Below are positions 45,134 to 56,228 of a stretch of 64,000 nt of DNA, piece after piece (within the stretch, counting starts at the first letter, position 1; the number at the start of each line of letters is the position of its first letter). The DNA is from BOG-224 sp963783505 (GTDB lineage Bacteria > Acidobacteriota > Terriglobia > Bryobacterales > Bryobacteraceae): NCBI GenBank assembly GCA_963783505.1, contig CAWAOP010000039.1, positions 1 to 64,000 of the forward strand. Direction: 5' to 3'. The notes beneath the pieces are model-generated. The model did no database searches, was not told the origin of the DNA, and saw nothing but the letters and a program-made list of their open reading frames with translations. The translations under genes were made by a program, and so were the position numbers.

Positions 45134-46446
45134 TGGCTACGCGCGGCGACGGCGAAAACGGAGCATCCGCCAACTGGTCCGAGACCAAGTCGCGGATCCA
45201 CGCCCAGTTGGTGAACTCGCTGACGCCCGCGCAGCTCAAATCTATCGGCAAGGAAGGGATGAGGGACCAGATCGGCAACGCCGCCGAACGCCTGATCGCC
45301 GAGGGACGCATTCCGATGACGCTCGCCGAGCGCGAGCGGCTCATCGAAGAAGTGCTCGACGAGGTCTTCGGCCTCGGCCCGCTGGAGCCCTTGCTCAAGG
45401 ACCCGACCGTCAGCGACATTCTAGTGAACGCCTTCGACAACGTATACGTGGATCGCGGCGGAAAGCTGGTCGAGACGAACGTGCGTTTCAAGGATCAGGC
45501 TCACGTGCGCATGATCATCGACCGCATCGTCTCCAACGTGGGGCGGCGTATCGACGATTCCTCGCCCATCGTGGACGCGCGCATGAGCGACGGTTCGCGC
45601 GTCTGCGCGGTGATTCCTCCGCTCTCGCTTACCGGCCCGGTGATTTCCATCCGGCGTTTCGGAAAGAAGCTGCTGACCACCGGCGACCTTCTAAAGAACG
45701 AAACGCTCACGCCCGGCATGTTGGATTTTCTGAGCGGGTGCGTCGAGGCGCGGTTGAATATCCTGATTTCGGGAGGCTCGGGTTCCGGAAAGACCACCCT
45801 GCTCAACACGCTCTCGCGATTCATTCCGGAAGCCGAGCGCGTGATCACCATCGAGGATACGGCCGAGTTGCAATTGCAGCAGCCGCACGTGGTGCCCCTG
45901 GAAACGCGGCCGATGAATATAGAGGGCGCCGGCGCCATCGCCCAGCGCGACCTCGTCATCAACGCGTTGCGCATGAGGCCCGATCGCATCATCGTGGGCG
46001 AGTGCCGCGGTCCCGAAGCGTTCGACATGATGCAGGCCATGAACACGGGCCACGACGGCTCCATGACCACCGCCCACGCCAACTCCGCGCGCGATGCGTT
46101 TTCGCGCCTGGAAACCATGGTCATGATGGTCAGCCAAAACGTCTCCGATGTGGTGATCCGCCACATGCTTGCATCCGCGATTCAGTTGGTGGTTCACACC
46201 GCCCGGTTGAGCGATGGCTCCCGTAAAGTGATGTCCATCGGCGAAGTTCTGGGCGTGGATCGGGACCGGGTGGAGATGCGCGATCTCTTCGCGCTCGAAC
46301 GCACGGGCGTGGACAGCCGCGGACGCGTGCTCGGACGGTTCGTCGCCACCGGTTCTCAGCCGACTTTCCTCGACCGCCTGAAAGCGCACGGGGTACGGCT
46401 TCCAGCGTCGATCTTTTCGGAAGTTCAGGAGCTGCGGGAACGGTGA
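45133..46446 (+). CDS. cpaF: Tad pilus assembly ATPase CpaF/TadA
   Basis: A 437-residue motor ATPase for the Tad pilus. It has LGPLEPLLKDPTVSDILVNA, Walker A SGGSGSGKTTLLNTL, the Asp box VITIEDTAELQLQQPHVV, Walker B PDRIIVGECRGPEAFDM and the His box TTAHANSARDAFSRLE. All motor motifs are intact. The start overlaps the cpaE stop by one base and the stop overlaps the tadB GTG by four bases. The stand-alone CpaF at 25911 is a close paralogue, but it differs in the N-terminal 60 residues and in its loops. Confidence 0.93.
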   Translation: MATRGDGENGASANWSETKSRIHAQLVNSLTPAQLKSIGKEGMRDQIGNAAERLIAEGRIPMTLAERERLIEEVLDEVFGLGPLEPLLKDPTVSDILVNAFDNVYVDRGGKLVETNVRFKDQAHVRMIIDRIVSNVGRRIDDSSPIVDARMSDGSRVCAVIPPLSLTGPVISIRRFGKKLLTTGDLLKNETLTPGMLDFLSGCVEARLNILISGGSGSGKTTLLNTLSRFIPEAERVITIEDTAELQLQQPHVVPLETRPMNIEGAGAIAQRDLVINALRMRPDRIIVGECRGPEAFDMMQAMNTGHDGSMTTAHANSARDAFSRLETMVMMVSQNVSDVVIRHMLASAIQLVVHTARLSDGSRKVMSIGEVLGVDRDRVEMRDLFALERTGVDSRGRVLGRFVATGSQPTFLDRLKAHGVRLPASIFSEVQELRER

Positions 46447-47417
46447 TCCACTTTCTTATTCTCGCGATGGTGGTTTTCACCTGCGTTTCCGCGGGCGCGG
46501 CTTACTATCTTTGGAACACGGTTCGGAGCAAGGAGCAGGAGGCCCTGGCCGGCCGCTTGCGCGAGTTGCGGGCGACCGGAGCGGTTCGCAGCCGTTCCTT
46601 AAGTGATCTGATGCGCCGCGAACAACGAGGCCGCTTCGGCCCGCTGGGTTATCTGCTGGGAAGGGCCGGGCCGTTACGCGTTCTCCAGGAACGCATCGAT
46701 CAGGCCAATCTCAAGTACCGCGCCACGGACGTATTTCTCCTCTCCGCGGCGATCGGCGCGTTGGTGTTCTTCCTGCTAGGCCTTGCCGGCCTATCCGTGA
46801 TGGTTCTGCGGGTGGGCTTCTCCATTCCCGTTGGAGCGCTGCCCATCGTTTACGTCTTGGGCGCGCGCCGCAAGCGTCTGCGGAAATTCGAGGAGGGCCT
46901 GCCCGACGCCATCGACCTGTTTAACCGATCCATGAAGGCCGGCCACAACATTCACGCGGGTCTTGAATCCATCGCGCAGGAGACTTTCGATCCGATTCGG
47001 ATGGAGTTCCGCAAGCTGAATGAAGAACTCGCGCTGGGCGCGCCGCTCGAGGAGACGCTGCACGGGCTGGGGCAGCGCGTGCCGCTGCTCGATTTGCGGT
47101 TCTTCATCACGGGTCTGATCTTGCAGCGCCAAACCGGCGCGGACCTGGTGGAGGTGCTGGAGAATCTCTCGCTGCTGGTCCGCGAGCGCCTGAATCTGGC
47201 GGCCAAGCTCAAAGCCGCCACGGCGCAGCAGCGCTTTTCCGCGGGCCTGCTGGCGTCGCTGCCGATGGTGGTCGGTCTGGTGTTCTTCCTGGTCAAGCCC
47301 GACTACGTCCGCCTGCTTTGGCAGGACGAACTGGGCCAGAAGTTCCTGACTTACGCTGCGATCTCCGAGGTCGTCGGCCTGATTGCGATCCGGCGGATCG
47401 CGAACCCGAAATTCTGA
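46443..47417 (+). CDS. tadB: Tad inner-membrane platform protein TadB
   Basis: A 324-residue TadB platform protein. The GTG start at 46443 overlaps the cpaF stop (GTGA). An N-terminal helix (FLILAMVVFTCVSAGAAYYL) is followed by a second pair near 95-140 (VFLLSAAIGALVFFLLGLAG). The GspF-like cytoplasmic domain has LPDAIDLFNRSMKAGHNIHA and GAPLEETLHGLGQRVPLLDL, and a C-terminal helix pair closes the protein (SLPMVVGLVFFLVKPDYVRL). It works with TadC to drive pilin insertion. The stop shares a base with the tadC start. Confidence 0.92.
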   Translation: MIHFLILAMVVFTCVSAGAAYYLWNTVRSKEQEALAGRLRELRATGAVRSRSLSDLMRREQRGRFGPLGYLLGRAGPLRVLQERIDQANLKYRATDVFLLSAAIGALVFFLLGLAGLSVMVLRVGFSIPVGALPIVYVLGARRKRLRKFEEGLPDAIDLFNRSMKAGHNIHAGLESIAQETFDPIRMEFRKLNEELALGAPLEETLHGLGQRVPLLDLRFFITGLILQRQTGADLVEVLENLSLLVRERLNLAAKLKAATAQQRFSAGLLASLPMVVGLVFFLVKPDYVRLLWQDELGQKFLTYAAISEVVGLIAIRRIANPKF

Positions 47418-48349
47418 TGGGGACCTTCGCTCTATTCTTCGTGCTGGCGTTCGCGACCGTGGCCGCGATGTTGTGGTCCGGCATCGAACTGGCTCGCGGA
47501 CGCGAGGACCCTCTGGGCGCCCGCCTGGAAGACTTGCAGGCCGTATCCACGTCGGCAGCCACCCGGCGCTCGCGAAGGGCGCGGGGCGGTCCGCTCAACG
47601 GTTTCCTCTATGGGGTGAGCCTGGTTCCGGGAGGCGATTCATGGCTGCGCGACACGGAAGAGGAACTCGCGCGAGCCGGATTGCGGCAGCCGTGGATCGT
47701 GGGAGCCTACGCCCTTTTCGTCGTTCTGTTTCTTCTGAGCGGCATTGGGACCATGGCGTACATCCAGCGCGACGCCGACGCGGTTTCGAAGTTCGGCGGG
47801 TTGGTGGCCGCGCTGATTCTCGGATGGCTGCTGCCGCGCCAGGGGCTGCATTACTCGGTGCGCCGTTACCGCCGGAAACTGCAAGACGCGCTTCCGGACA
47901 CGGTGGATCTGCTGAGCGTGGTGCTGGGCACCGGCATGGCGCTGGATCAAGCCTTGATGCGGGTGAGCGAGGAACTTGAGTTCATCTATCCGCAACTGTC
48001 TTCCGAATTCTCCACGGTGGTGATGCAGGTGCGCGCCGGTCAGGAGCGCGCCAAGGCTTTCAAGCAACTGGTACGCAGGACGGGCATCGAAGATATCAAG
48101 GCGCTATCGGCGATGATCGTGCAGAGCGAGCGTTTCGGCACGAGCCTCGGGCAAGCGCTCAAGGTTTACTCCGACTCGCTGCGCACGCGGCGCCGCCTGC
48201 GCGCGGAAACCTCCGTCGCCAAGGCCGGCATCAAGATGCTGTTTCCGATCGTGCTGTTCATTCTGCCGGCTCTTTTCGTGGTAACGCTGGTCCCAGGCGT
48301 GCTCAGCGTCCTCCGGGCTCTCAATGGGGGCATTGGGCCGGCGCATTAA
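47417..48349 (+). CDS. tadC: Tad inner-membrane platform protein TadC
   Basis: A 310-residue TadC protein and the last clear gene of the operon. The start at 47417 (TGATG overlap with tadB) is preferred over the upstream extension of the frame. The GspF-like domain is seen in LPDTVDLLSVVLGTGMALDQ and ALMRVSEELEFIYPQLSSEF. Residues 240-255 give SERFGTSLGQALKVYSDSL. Membrane helices lie at 5-22, 90-130 and 275-300 (IVLFILPALFVVTLVPGVL). No prepilin peptidase (tadV/cpaA) follows, so that enzyme must be encoded elsewhere. Confidence 0.92.
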   Translation: MGTFALFFVLAFATVAAMLWSGIELARGREDPLGARLEDLQAVSTSAATRRSRRARGGPLNGFLYGVSLVPGGDSWLRDTEEELARAGLRQPWIVGAYALFVVLFLLSGIGTMAYIQRDADAVSKFGGLVAALILGWLLPRQGLHYSVRRYRRKLQDALPDTVDLLSVVLGTGMALDQALMRVSEELEFIYPQLSSEFSTVVMQVRAGQERAKAFKQLVRRTGIEDIKALSAMIVQSERFGTSLGQALKVYSDSLRTRRRLRAETSVAKAGIKMLFPIVLFILPALFVVTLVPGVLSVLRALNGGIGPAH

Positions 48350-48400
48350 TCCGCGGTTCTCCGGCCGGGTGCGCCCTGTGATATACCACCAGTACGCGCA

Positions 48401-51400
48401 ATGAACACGCTGATTCGATACTCGATGCTCGCCACGTTCGTGGCTGGAATGGCTCCCGCGGCGTCGCTGATCACGACGCGGTTGGACGATCCCAAAGCCG
48501 TCTATCTTTCCGCCGCCGAGTTTGGAGCGAAAGGAGACGGGGTGGCGGACGATAGCGCCGCCATCCAGGCGGCCATCGACAAAGCGGCGAACGGCGGCGA
48601 CATTTTGTTCGTCCCGCCGGGGCGTTACCGGCTGACGCGGACGATCTACGCGTGGCCCGGCGTGCGCATCTTCGGATACGGCGAAACGCGGCCCGTCTTC
48701 GTTCTGGGAGCGAATACGCCGGGCTTCCAAACGGGCGTGGGCGTCATGGTGATGTTCACCGGCGCGCGCGCGAATCTTGGAGCGCCCGCCTCGCCGGGCG
48801 GCGGCGGGCGAGGCTTCCGCGTTCCTTTTCCGCCCGTGGGAACCGTTCCTCCCAACGCGTCCATCGCCGACGCAGGCCCGGGAACGTTCTACTCCGCGAT
48901 GAGCAATGTGGATTTCGAGATCGGCGAGCGGAAACCCGGCGGCCATCTGCATCCGCTTCCACGCCGCGCAGCACGCGTATCTGAGCCACATGGACTTCCA
49001 CATCGGTAGCGGATCTGGCCGCGCTCACCGAGATCGGAAACTACGCCGAGGACCTCAAATTCTACGGCGGCCGCTACGGCATCCTCACGGATAAGCCCTC
49101 GCCCGCATGGCAGTTCACGCTGGTCGATTCGCTTTTCGACGGGCAGCGCGATGCGGCCATCCGCGAGCACGAAGCGGGACTGACCCTCGTACGCGACAGG
49201 TTCCTGAACACGCCGGCGGGAATCGATATCGATCCGGAGTATTACGACCAGCTTTGGGGGAAGGACTGCCGGTTCGAAAACGTCAGCCGCGCGGCGGTGG
49301 TCATCGGCAACGAAAAGAGCTACCTCAACGAGATCGGCTTCGAGAACGCGGTGGCGCTGAATACGCCGGTGTTCGCGCTGTTCCGGCCAAGCGGCAAGAC
49401 GGTAGCGGGCAAGGGCGCCATCTACCGCGTGCGCAGCTTCAGCTTCGGTTTGATTCTGCCCGGACCTGGGCGCGCCGGGCGTCGCTCGGCCAGCGTCTGG
49501 ATCTGGAGCCGCTGGTAGGCGTCCCGGTCGTCATGCATCCGGCCATCCCGCCGCTGCCGCCCACGTTCGGAATGGACCAACGTGCGGACGCTCGGCGCCG
49601 TGGGCGACGGCAAAACGGACGACACGGCCGCGCTTCAGAAAGCCATCGACGCGCATCGCGTGCTCTACTTCCCGATCGGGCAGTACATGGTGAAGGAGCA
49701 CGCTTACGCTGAAGCCGGACACCGTGCTCGATCGGCTTGCACCCGCTGGCGACGCGCATCGATCTTGCCCGACAGCACGCCCGAGTTCCAGGGCGTTGGC
49801 GCGCCGCGCCCCGTGATCCTCGCTCCCGAGGGAGGCGCGAACATCATGAGCGGAATCGGCGTCTACACGGGCGGCATCAATCCGCGCGCGGTCGGCGTGC
49901 TGTGGCAGGCGGGCGAGGCGTCGCTGATGGAGGACGTGCGGCTGCTCGGCGGCCACGGCAGCGGGTCGATGAATCCGTACAACGCGGACCACACCGGCGA
50001 TCCCGATCCGCGCAAACGCTGGAACGGCCAGTATCCGAGCATCTGGGTGACCAACGGCGGCGGCGGAACGTTCGCCAACATCTGGACGCCGAGCACGTTC
50101 GCGCAGGCCGGTCTGTACGTTTCCGACACCAAAACGCCCGGCCACGTCTACCAGATTTCGCTCGAGCATCACGTGCGCAACGAGTTGAAGCTCGACCGCG
50201 TGGAGAACTGGGAGATCTTCGCGCCGCAAACGGAGGAAGAAGCCGGCGAGAGCGCCGACTGCCTGTCGCTCGAAATCAGCCGATCGAAGAACATCACCAT
50301 CGCCAACTATCACGCCTACCGCGTGACGCGCTCGCGCGCTCCGTACCCCACGGCCGTCCGGCTGTACGATTCCTCGAACATTCATTTCCGCAACGTGCAC
50401 GTGAATGCCGAGAGCGGACTGGCCACCTGCGACCAGAACGGCTGCGGCACGTTTCTGCGCGCCAGCAAGTTTCCGGACGAAAACGCCATCGAGGACGTGA
50501 CGCATCATCTGGAGGTGCGCGAACGGGAGTTCGCGTTGCTGGACGTGCCGGCAACGCCTGCCGCGCCCGCGCCGGGCAACGCTGCGGCGGTGCTTGCGGC
50601 GCCTGGGAGCCGCCGTGCGCAAACTCGCCGACGGGTTCTTTTCGATTTCCGGCGCCGCGGTGGACGCGGCCGGCAAGCTTTACTTCGCCGACCACTGGCG
50701 CCAGCGAATCTACGGCTGGTCGGCGGCGGAGGGATTGACGGTGGAGCGCGATCATCCGCTCGATCCGGTGAACCTGGCGTTCGATAAGTCGGGCAATCTG
50801 CTGGTGCTCTCCTCCGCCGGCGCCCAAGGTACGGTCTACAGTTTCCGTCCCGGCGCGGCTGGGCGGCGCGATGGCGGAGATTGCGCCGCGAAGAAGCGCA
50901 ATCCGCGGCCCGGCGCGCGGGCGATCCTGCCGGTGAATTACTGGAACAACGGGGAGTTCGCGAATCAGCTCAACTTCGAGACGATGACGTACACGACGCT
51001 CGCCGAGATGTTCCGGCGCGACGTGACGGAACCGCGCCCGCGCCAATACGTCTCGCCGGACGGAAGCGTGTTCCTGCCGGCGGCGCGCGTGTTCCAGCAG
51101 GGGCCGGCCGATTACCAGGGCTGGCGATTTTCGAACAGCCTGGATGCGTACGGCTTTGTGAGCGCGGCTCCCGGGGAGCAAGGTGTACGTGAGCAATGAG
51201 TCGGAAGATGTCACCTACCGTGCCACGGTGAAGCCCGACGGCTCGCTGGCGGATTTGCAGCCGTTCGCGCCGCGCGGCGGCGAGTGCGTGGCCGTGGACG
51301 CGCGAGGCAATGTGTACGTGGCGAACGGTCAGATCTTCGTTTATCGACCCAGCCGGCAAGGAGATCGGGCGGATCGACGTTCCGGAGCGTCCGATCGACA

Positions 51401-51525
51401 TCGTCTTTGGCGGCGCCGCAAACCGCACACTGTTCATTCTCGGGCACCACGCGCTGTTCGCCGTGGAGACGGCCGGCGCGCAGCGGCCGGAGTTGCGGCG
51501 CCCGTCTGGGCAGCGGAAGCCGTAG
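48401..51525 (+). pseudogene. Pectate-lyase-like beta-helix protein with propeller C-terminus, many frameshifts
   Basis: A secreted protein of about 1040 codons, broken by at least eight frame changes. It begins MNTLIRYSMLATFVAGMAPA (signal). Two Pectate_lyase_3-type beta-helix domains follow: EFGAKGDGVADDSAAIQAAI near residue 48, and VRTLGAVGDGKTDDTAALQK from 49580. The end is an SMP-30/NHL-like propeller (FSISGAAVDAAGKLYFADHW, GECVAVDARGNVYVANGQIF) stopping at 51525. Frame changes are visible near 48950, 49010, 49465, 49575, 49700-49760, 50600, 51180 and 51345. Pieces between them are strongly coding. Such proteins usually bind or cleave acidic polysaccharides; substrate cannot be named. 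Not translatable as written. Confidence 0.75.
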
Positions 51526-51690
51526 CAAGAACCGCGGTCCGGAACTGCAAGCTTCGAGATCGAAACGTCGAGATGACTCCGACGCTGCAAGCCAAAGGCT
51601 TGCGCCACGGCCCCGTGGCGCGGACATTCATGTCTGCCGTCTCGGCATTCGAGCCGAGATTCTTGGAATTACCGACAGAATGCCAGTTAA
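51526..51690. repeat. Hairpin-mosaic repeat copy
   Basis: Stems include GCAAGCC-aaa-GGCTTGC followed by GCCACGG-cc-CCGTGGC, GACAT-tc-ATGTC and CTCGGC-attcga-GCCGAG. The skeleton CGACGCTGCA...GCGCCACGG matches the 6654, 10111 and 41207 copies with different stem sequences. The rest of the gap up to the GH30 frame contains no gene that I can support. Confidence 0.65.
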
Positions 51691-51854
51691 CTAAAACCGC
51701 GCGGAGACTGATGATTGAGATCGAGACCCGGGATGACTCTCGCGCTGCCGCCGGCTTCCAGGCCCCGTGTGCGATCATGAGCATCGATGACTTCGGCTAT
51801 CCTAGTACACTCGCACAGCGGTCCCGGCGGCGCTCCTCGGCCATCGTTTCCGGC

Positions 51855-53293
51855 ATGTGCGCTGGCTGGCCGCAATCCGCCTCCCCGCAAGTTGAAGCAT
51901 GGGTGACCAACCCGGACCGGTCCGCATTATTTCAAAGGGTTCCCGATCCAATCGCCTTTCGCAACGCCGGCGGGCGCAGGCTCCGCCGATCGTGATCGAT
52001 CCATCGCAACAGATGCAAACGATGGATGGATTCGGCTTCGCCCTGACCGGGGGAAGCGCCGAACTCCTGACGAAGATGAACCCGGCCGCGCGGGCCGCTC
52101 TGTTGAAGCAGCTTTTTGCGCAGGATGGGAGCAACGTCGGCGTCAGCTATCTGCGCTCAGCATCGGCTCCTCAGACATGAACAGCTTCGTCTTCTCCTAC
52201 GACGATCTTGCCGCCGGCGAGACCGACCCGGAGTTGAAGAAGTTCGACCTCGCGCAGGACCGCAAGGACGTGATTCCCGTGCTCAAGGAGATCCTCGCGA
52301 TTTCTCCGAACATCAAGATTCTCGGTTCGCCGTGGTCCGCGCCCGCCTGGATGAAGACCAACAACAACGTGCGGGGCGGAGCGCTCAAGGAAGAGTGTTA
52401 CCCGGCCTACGCGCTAGTACCTCGTGAAGTACGTGCAGGCAATGAAGCAGGAAGGCATCGCCATCGACGCCATCAGCATCCAGAACGAGCCGCTGAATCA
52501 GAAGAACACGCCGAGCATGCAGTGGCAGATCGGCCAGCAAATGGCGTTCCTGCGCGATCATCTGTATCCGGCGTTCACCAAGGCGGGGCTGAAGACCAAA
52601 GTCGTGCTTTTCGATCACAACACGGACCGCCCGGATTATCCGCTGGTCCTGCTGGCCGACCCGATCATTTCGCAATTCGCCGATGGCGTAGGCTTTCATA
52701 ATTACGGCGGCGAAATGAGCGCCATGAGCTGGGTTCATCTGGCGCGGCCCGACAAGAACATCTATTTCACCGAGCAGATGATTACCGAAAGGCCCGGCAG
52801 CGCCACCATCAATATCGCGCCCACGGTGAAGCGGATGATCGTCGACACCACGCGCAACTGGTCCAGGAACGTGATTCTGTGGAACCTCGCCGCCGACCCG
52901 CAGAACAGGCCGCACACCGATAACGGCGGCTGCGGTTCGTGCCAGGGCGCGGTGACCATCGACAAAGACGCGGCCTCGCTCAACATCGCCTATTACACCG
53001 TCGCCCACGCATCGAAGTTCGTGCGCCCCGGCTCGGTCCGCATCGGTTCCACCACGCGCGGCGATCCGAGTATCAGCCTCACCGAAGACGAAGAGCGGCC
53101 GGGCGTGAAGCGGGTGGCGGTCATCGAAAACACGCAGGTCTTACCTAACGTCGCATTCCGGACGCCTGAAGGAAAGATAGTGTTGATCGTTGCGAACGAT
53201 ACGCTGTCGGTCAGTTCATTCACGATTCAGTACAACGGACTGAGCGCAAACATCCGCCTGAATCCGGGAGCGGTGGGAACATACGTTTGGTAG
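51855..53293 (+). pseudogene. Glycoside hydrolase family 30, three frameshifts
   Basis: A GH30-type O-glycosyl hydrolase (glucosylceramidase or endo-1,6-glucanase group). The N-terminal frame gives VEAWVTNPDRSALFQR. Near 51975 it shifts to IVIDPSQQMQTMDGFGFALT, near 52155 to GSSDMNSFVFSYDDLAAG, and near 52415 to YVQAMKQEGIAIDAISIQNE. The acid/base Glu is in SIQNEPLN and the nucleophile Glu in NIYFTEQMI. The C-terminal beta domain reads FTIQYNGLSANIRLNPGAVG. The true start and signal peptide are unclear; ATG 51855 is a placeholder. With the indels repaired, both catalytic residues are present. It adjoins other broken carbohydrate-related genes. Confidence 0.75.
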
Positions 53294-53409
53294 GTTGACG
53301 GGCAACTGGTCGATTCGACGGAGTTCGAGCTATCCAGCCGCACATAGGTAGAGGTGGATACACGGCACGGTGCCAAGTTCGCAACGCAGGCCAGGAGGCC
53401 CGCGCCAAA

Positions 53410-53512
53410 GTGGGGCGGCCAATACTGGCCGCCGCCCGCTATCGGCAGGCGTGATGAGATGCGTCCGAAAGGCCGCTTGAAAAGCGGCTGCGGGCAGGAA
53501 TGCCCGCCCCAC
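53410..53512. repeat. Hairpin-mosaic repeat, 103 bp, GTGGGGC...GCCCCAC
   Basis: Stems GGCGGCC/GGCCGCC (53414-53433), GCCGCTT/AAGCGGC (53472-53488) and GCGGGCA/TGCCCGC (53490-53507). The last two modules align base for base with 41277-41312 except for paired changes in the stem (CCT/AGG versus CTT/AAG) and the loop. It lies between the GH30 and DUF362 genes, 12 bp from the DUF362 stop. Confidence 0.8.
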
Positions 53513-53523
53513 TTGGTGCCGAA

Positions 53524-54536
53524 TTACGGCTTGCGCCAACCGCTGGGCTTCTTGAACTCTCGTTTGGCGTCCTTCATTTCGGCGCCCCGCTGCCAGATCT
53601 CAACCGGGTCCCACGACCCGAATCCTCTCTTTTGGCCCAATGCGAGGTACGGCAGGTCCGCCGGGTTGAAGCCCATCACGGACGCGGCGATCGAATCCAC
53701 GGCCACTGGCTTCATGCCGGCAACCACTGCGTTGTAGTGGACGGGCGTTCCATCGCCTTCCGTCGCCATAGAACCGCCGACCAAGGCGAAATCGGCTGGC
53801 TTGTAGCTGAAGAGGTCGATCAGCGCTTCGTCCGTCGTGACCGGCTTGGCGACGAGCGATGCGTAGTTCGCCACTGCGAGCGAAACGCCGCGGGCGGGAT
53901 CCGTGGCAAGCGGCGCGATGCTGATCACGCGGTCGCATTGCTGGATGACCTTGGGAATGGCGTAGCTGACCGATACCTTGTCGGGCACCGGCAGTTCGAC
54001 CGTGGGCGCGGTGTTCAGATCCACGAGTTCGAACTTCATGCCCTTGTACTTCGCCGTGAAGTCGCTCGACCAGCTTCTGGTACTCCTGGCTCCACTGGCC
54101 GGCCTGCGGCAACCGGGCGGCGACGGTGAAGCGGACCCCGCGCTTCTGGTCCGCGAGATAGGAGACCATGGCGAGGCTCACGATCCGCGCATCCGCCTGG
54201 GGCCGGGTGAGTACCACGATCCAGTCATCGGGCTCGATGGTTTCGTAGAACTCCGCCGTGACGGCGGGCGGCCAAATCGATGGCCTTTCGAATCATGGCA
54301 TCGAACTGAGTGGGGGTCAGGTCCGCGGTCGGGGGCTGCGGGTCGCTGAGCCCGGCGATCTTGGTTCCGTCGTCATCCTCCCCCTCTTTGAAGCTGGAGA
54401 GGACGATTCCTACCCGCGGAGTGGGGTCCTGCGTGGCACCTGCCACCTTGGGCTCGTCTTCCTTCTTTTGGGTCTGGCTCTGAGCCAGGGCCGCCACCGC
54501 GCCGGCTCCAGCGATAAGAAAATTGCGCCTGTACAC
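53524..54536 (-). pseudogene. DUF362 protein with twin-Arg-like leader, two frameshifts
   Basis: A DUF362 protein of about 335 codons. The start MYRRNFLIAGAGAVAALAQS resembles a Tat/Sec leader. The first frame runs to IRKAIDLAARR near 54260, then continues as TAEFYETIEPDDWIVVLTRP in a second frame, and near 54065 as MKFELVDLNTAPTVELPVPD in the third. The C-terminal third keeps family features: VSVSYAIPKVIQQCDRVISI, GTPVHYNAVVAGMKPVAVDS and IAASVMGFNP. DUF362 proteins often bind iron-sulfur or act on phosphonate-like or oxidised compounds, but the function of this one is unknown. It is divergent from a second DUF362 gene. Confidence 0.7.
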
Positions 54537-54571
54537 CTTTACCTCCGGTCAAACCACACTATAATCCAGTT

Positions 54572-56155
54572 ATGACGACACGCCGCGAATTTATCCTCGG
54601 TTCGGCCGCCGCCGTCGCGGCATATTCAATGCCCCCTGCGAAAACCAAGGTGGCACTCATCCACTCTTCAAACAAAAGCCTGCTGAAGCCGGTCGCGGCG
54701 GATCACCCGCTCGATTACGAACTGGTCCGCGACATGGTGTGGAAGGCGATCCGTCTCGGCAAGCCCAAGGCGGGCAGTCTCGAAGCGAAGATCAAACCGG
54801 GATCGTGGGTCGTGATGAAGCCCAACTACTGCTACCTGGGCACGCAACCGGGATACCGGCAAGGCGACGTGTCGGACATGCGCATGGTGCGCGCCGTATT
54901 GGAGTACGTTGCGCAGTATTCCAAAGCCAAGCGCATCACCATCGCCGAAGGCGGCAGCTACCGCAACGTAAAGGATACCGACCAGGGCAACGTGGTCATG
55001 CAGAACGGTCAGCACGTGGACCTGATCTCGTACGACTGGGGCCCGGACCAGTGGCCCGGCATGGGCGGCGCCTACGGCGCCTTGATCCGTGAAGTGGCCG
55101 CCAAGCATCCCGACAAGCAAATCGACTTCGTCGACCTGGCCTACGACGTGGTCAGGGATGCGTCCGGCAATATGCTGAGTTGCCCGTTCCCCAGCATAAC
55201 GGCGTTGGGTCGTTCAGCAATAAGAAGGAGTACTTCGTCACCAACGCCGTCACCAAGTGCGACTTCTTTATTTCGCTGCCCGTGGTCAAAGTACATGAAA
55301 ACTGCGGGATGACGTGTTGTTTTAAGAACTACGTGGGAACCGGGCCGCGCATCGCTTACGGGCGCGCCATCATGACGAACCAGGGCCTGCACAACAACCA
55401 CTCGGTGGATACGCGCATCGATCCTTTTATCGGCGATCTGGCCGCGTTCCATCCGCCCGATTACAACGTCGTGGACTTCATCCGCGGCTTGCAGTACACC
55501 GAGCACGACAACCGTCAACCCGACCAGATGATCCGCACAAACATCATCATGGCCGGCGAGAATCCGGTCTCGGTGGACGCCATTGCGGCCACCATGATCG
55601 GCTACAACCCCACGGACATCGACTATCTGCACATGGCCAATGCGCGCGGCCTGGGCTCCTTCGACCTGAAGGACATCGAAGTCTTGGGCGAGGAACCTGA
55701 CAAGTATTACCGGAAGTGGGGCAAGCCGCGTACGTGGTATGCTCGCGCCATTCGCGAGTGGAGGGTGACGGGGGACCCGTCCTCCGACGTGCGTAACTGG
55801 AAGCGCTACACTTCGTTCGGAGACGTAGGGGATCTGGCCGCCGCCGCGGGATCGGCTGCGCCCGTTTACGCCGCGGCCGTCACGGTCAAGGCCGACGGGG
55901 CCAAGAAAGGCTTTCTGTGGGCCGGCTTCTCAGGCAAAGGAACCGTGGAACTGAACGGCCGCCAGATCATGGCTGAAGACGGATCTCCGAGAACCCGCGT
56001 GGGTCAGTACAAGCAACCCATCGAACTGCAAGCTGGCGAAAACAAGCTGGTGTTCAAGGTCAACTCGACGGACGGTAAGGCTTCGCTGGGCGCATTTCTG
56101 TCGGGTCCCGGAGAACGACGGCGACAGCATGAAAGGCGTGGCCTGGTCGGCGTAA
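54572..56155 (+). pseudogene. DUF362 protein with Tat leader, two frameshifts
   Basis: A DUF362 protein of about 525 codons. MTTRREFILGSAAAVAAYSM is a good twin-arginine leader. The first frame runs to SGNMLSCPFP near 55185. The second frame begins PVPQHNGVGSFSNKKEYFVT and contains FFISLPVVKVHENCGMTCCF, KNYVGTG, and NPVSVDAIAATMIGYNPTDI. Near 56110 a further one-base shift changes SGPGERRR to PENDGDSMKGVAWSA with TAA at 56155. A terminator hairpin lies 37 bp downstream. It is related to the divergent gene at 53.5-54.5 kb, so the pair arose by duplication. Substrate unknown. Confidence 0.75.
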
Positions 56156-56191
56156 GACAAGGTTCGTTTCAAGACTGGTTTGCAACTCAAG

Positions 56192-56228
56192 GAAGCCGGG
56201 GGCTCGAGGGTCTCCGGCTTCTTTCGTC
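56192..56228 (+). terminator. Rho-independent terminator
   Basis: An 8-bp perfect stem GAAGCCGG/CCGGCTTC (56192-56199 and 56214-56221), extendable with G-C pairs, is followed by TTTCGTCT. It lies 36 bp after the DUF362 stop. Confidence 0.7.

Noticed and set aside
53294..53349. Readthrough extension of GH30 past TAG 53291
   Set aside because: An open in-phase stretch (VDGQLVDSTEFELSSRT) follows the stop, but family members normally end near TYVW; probably chance.
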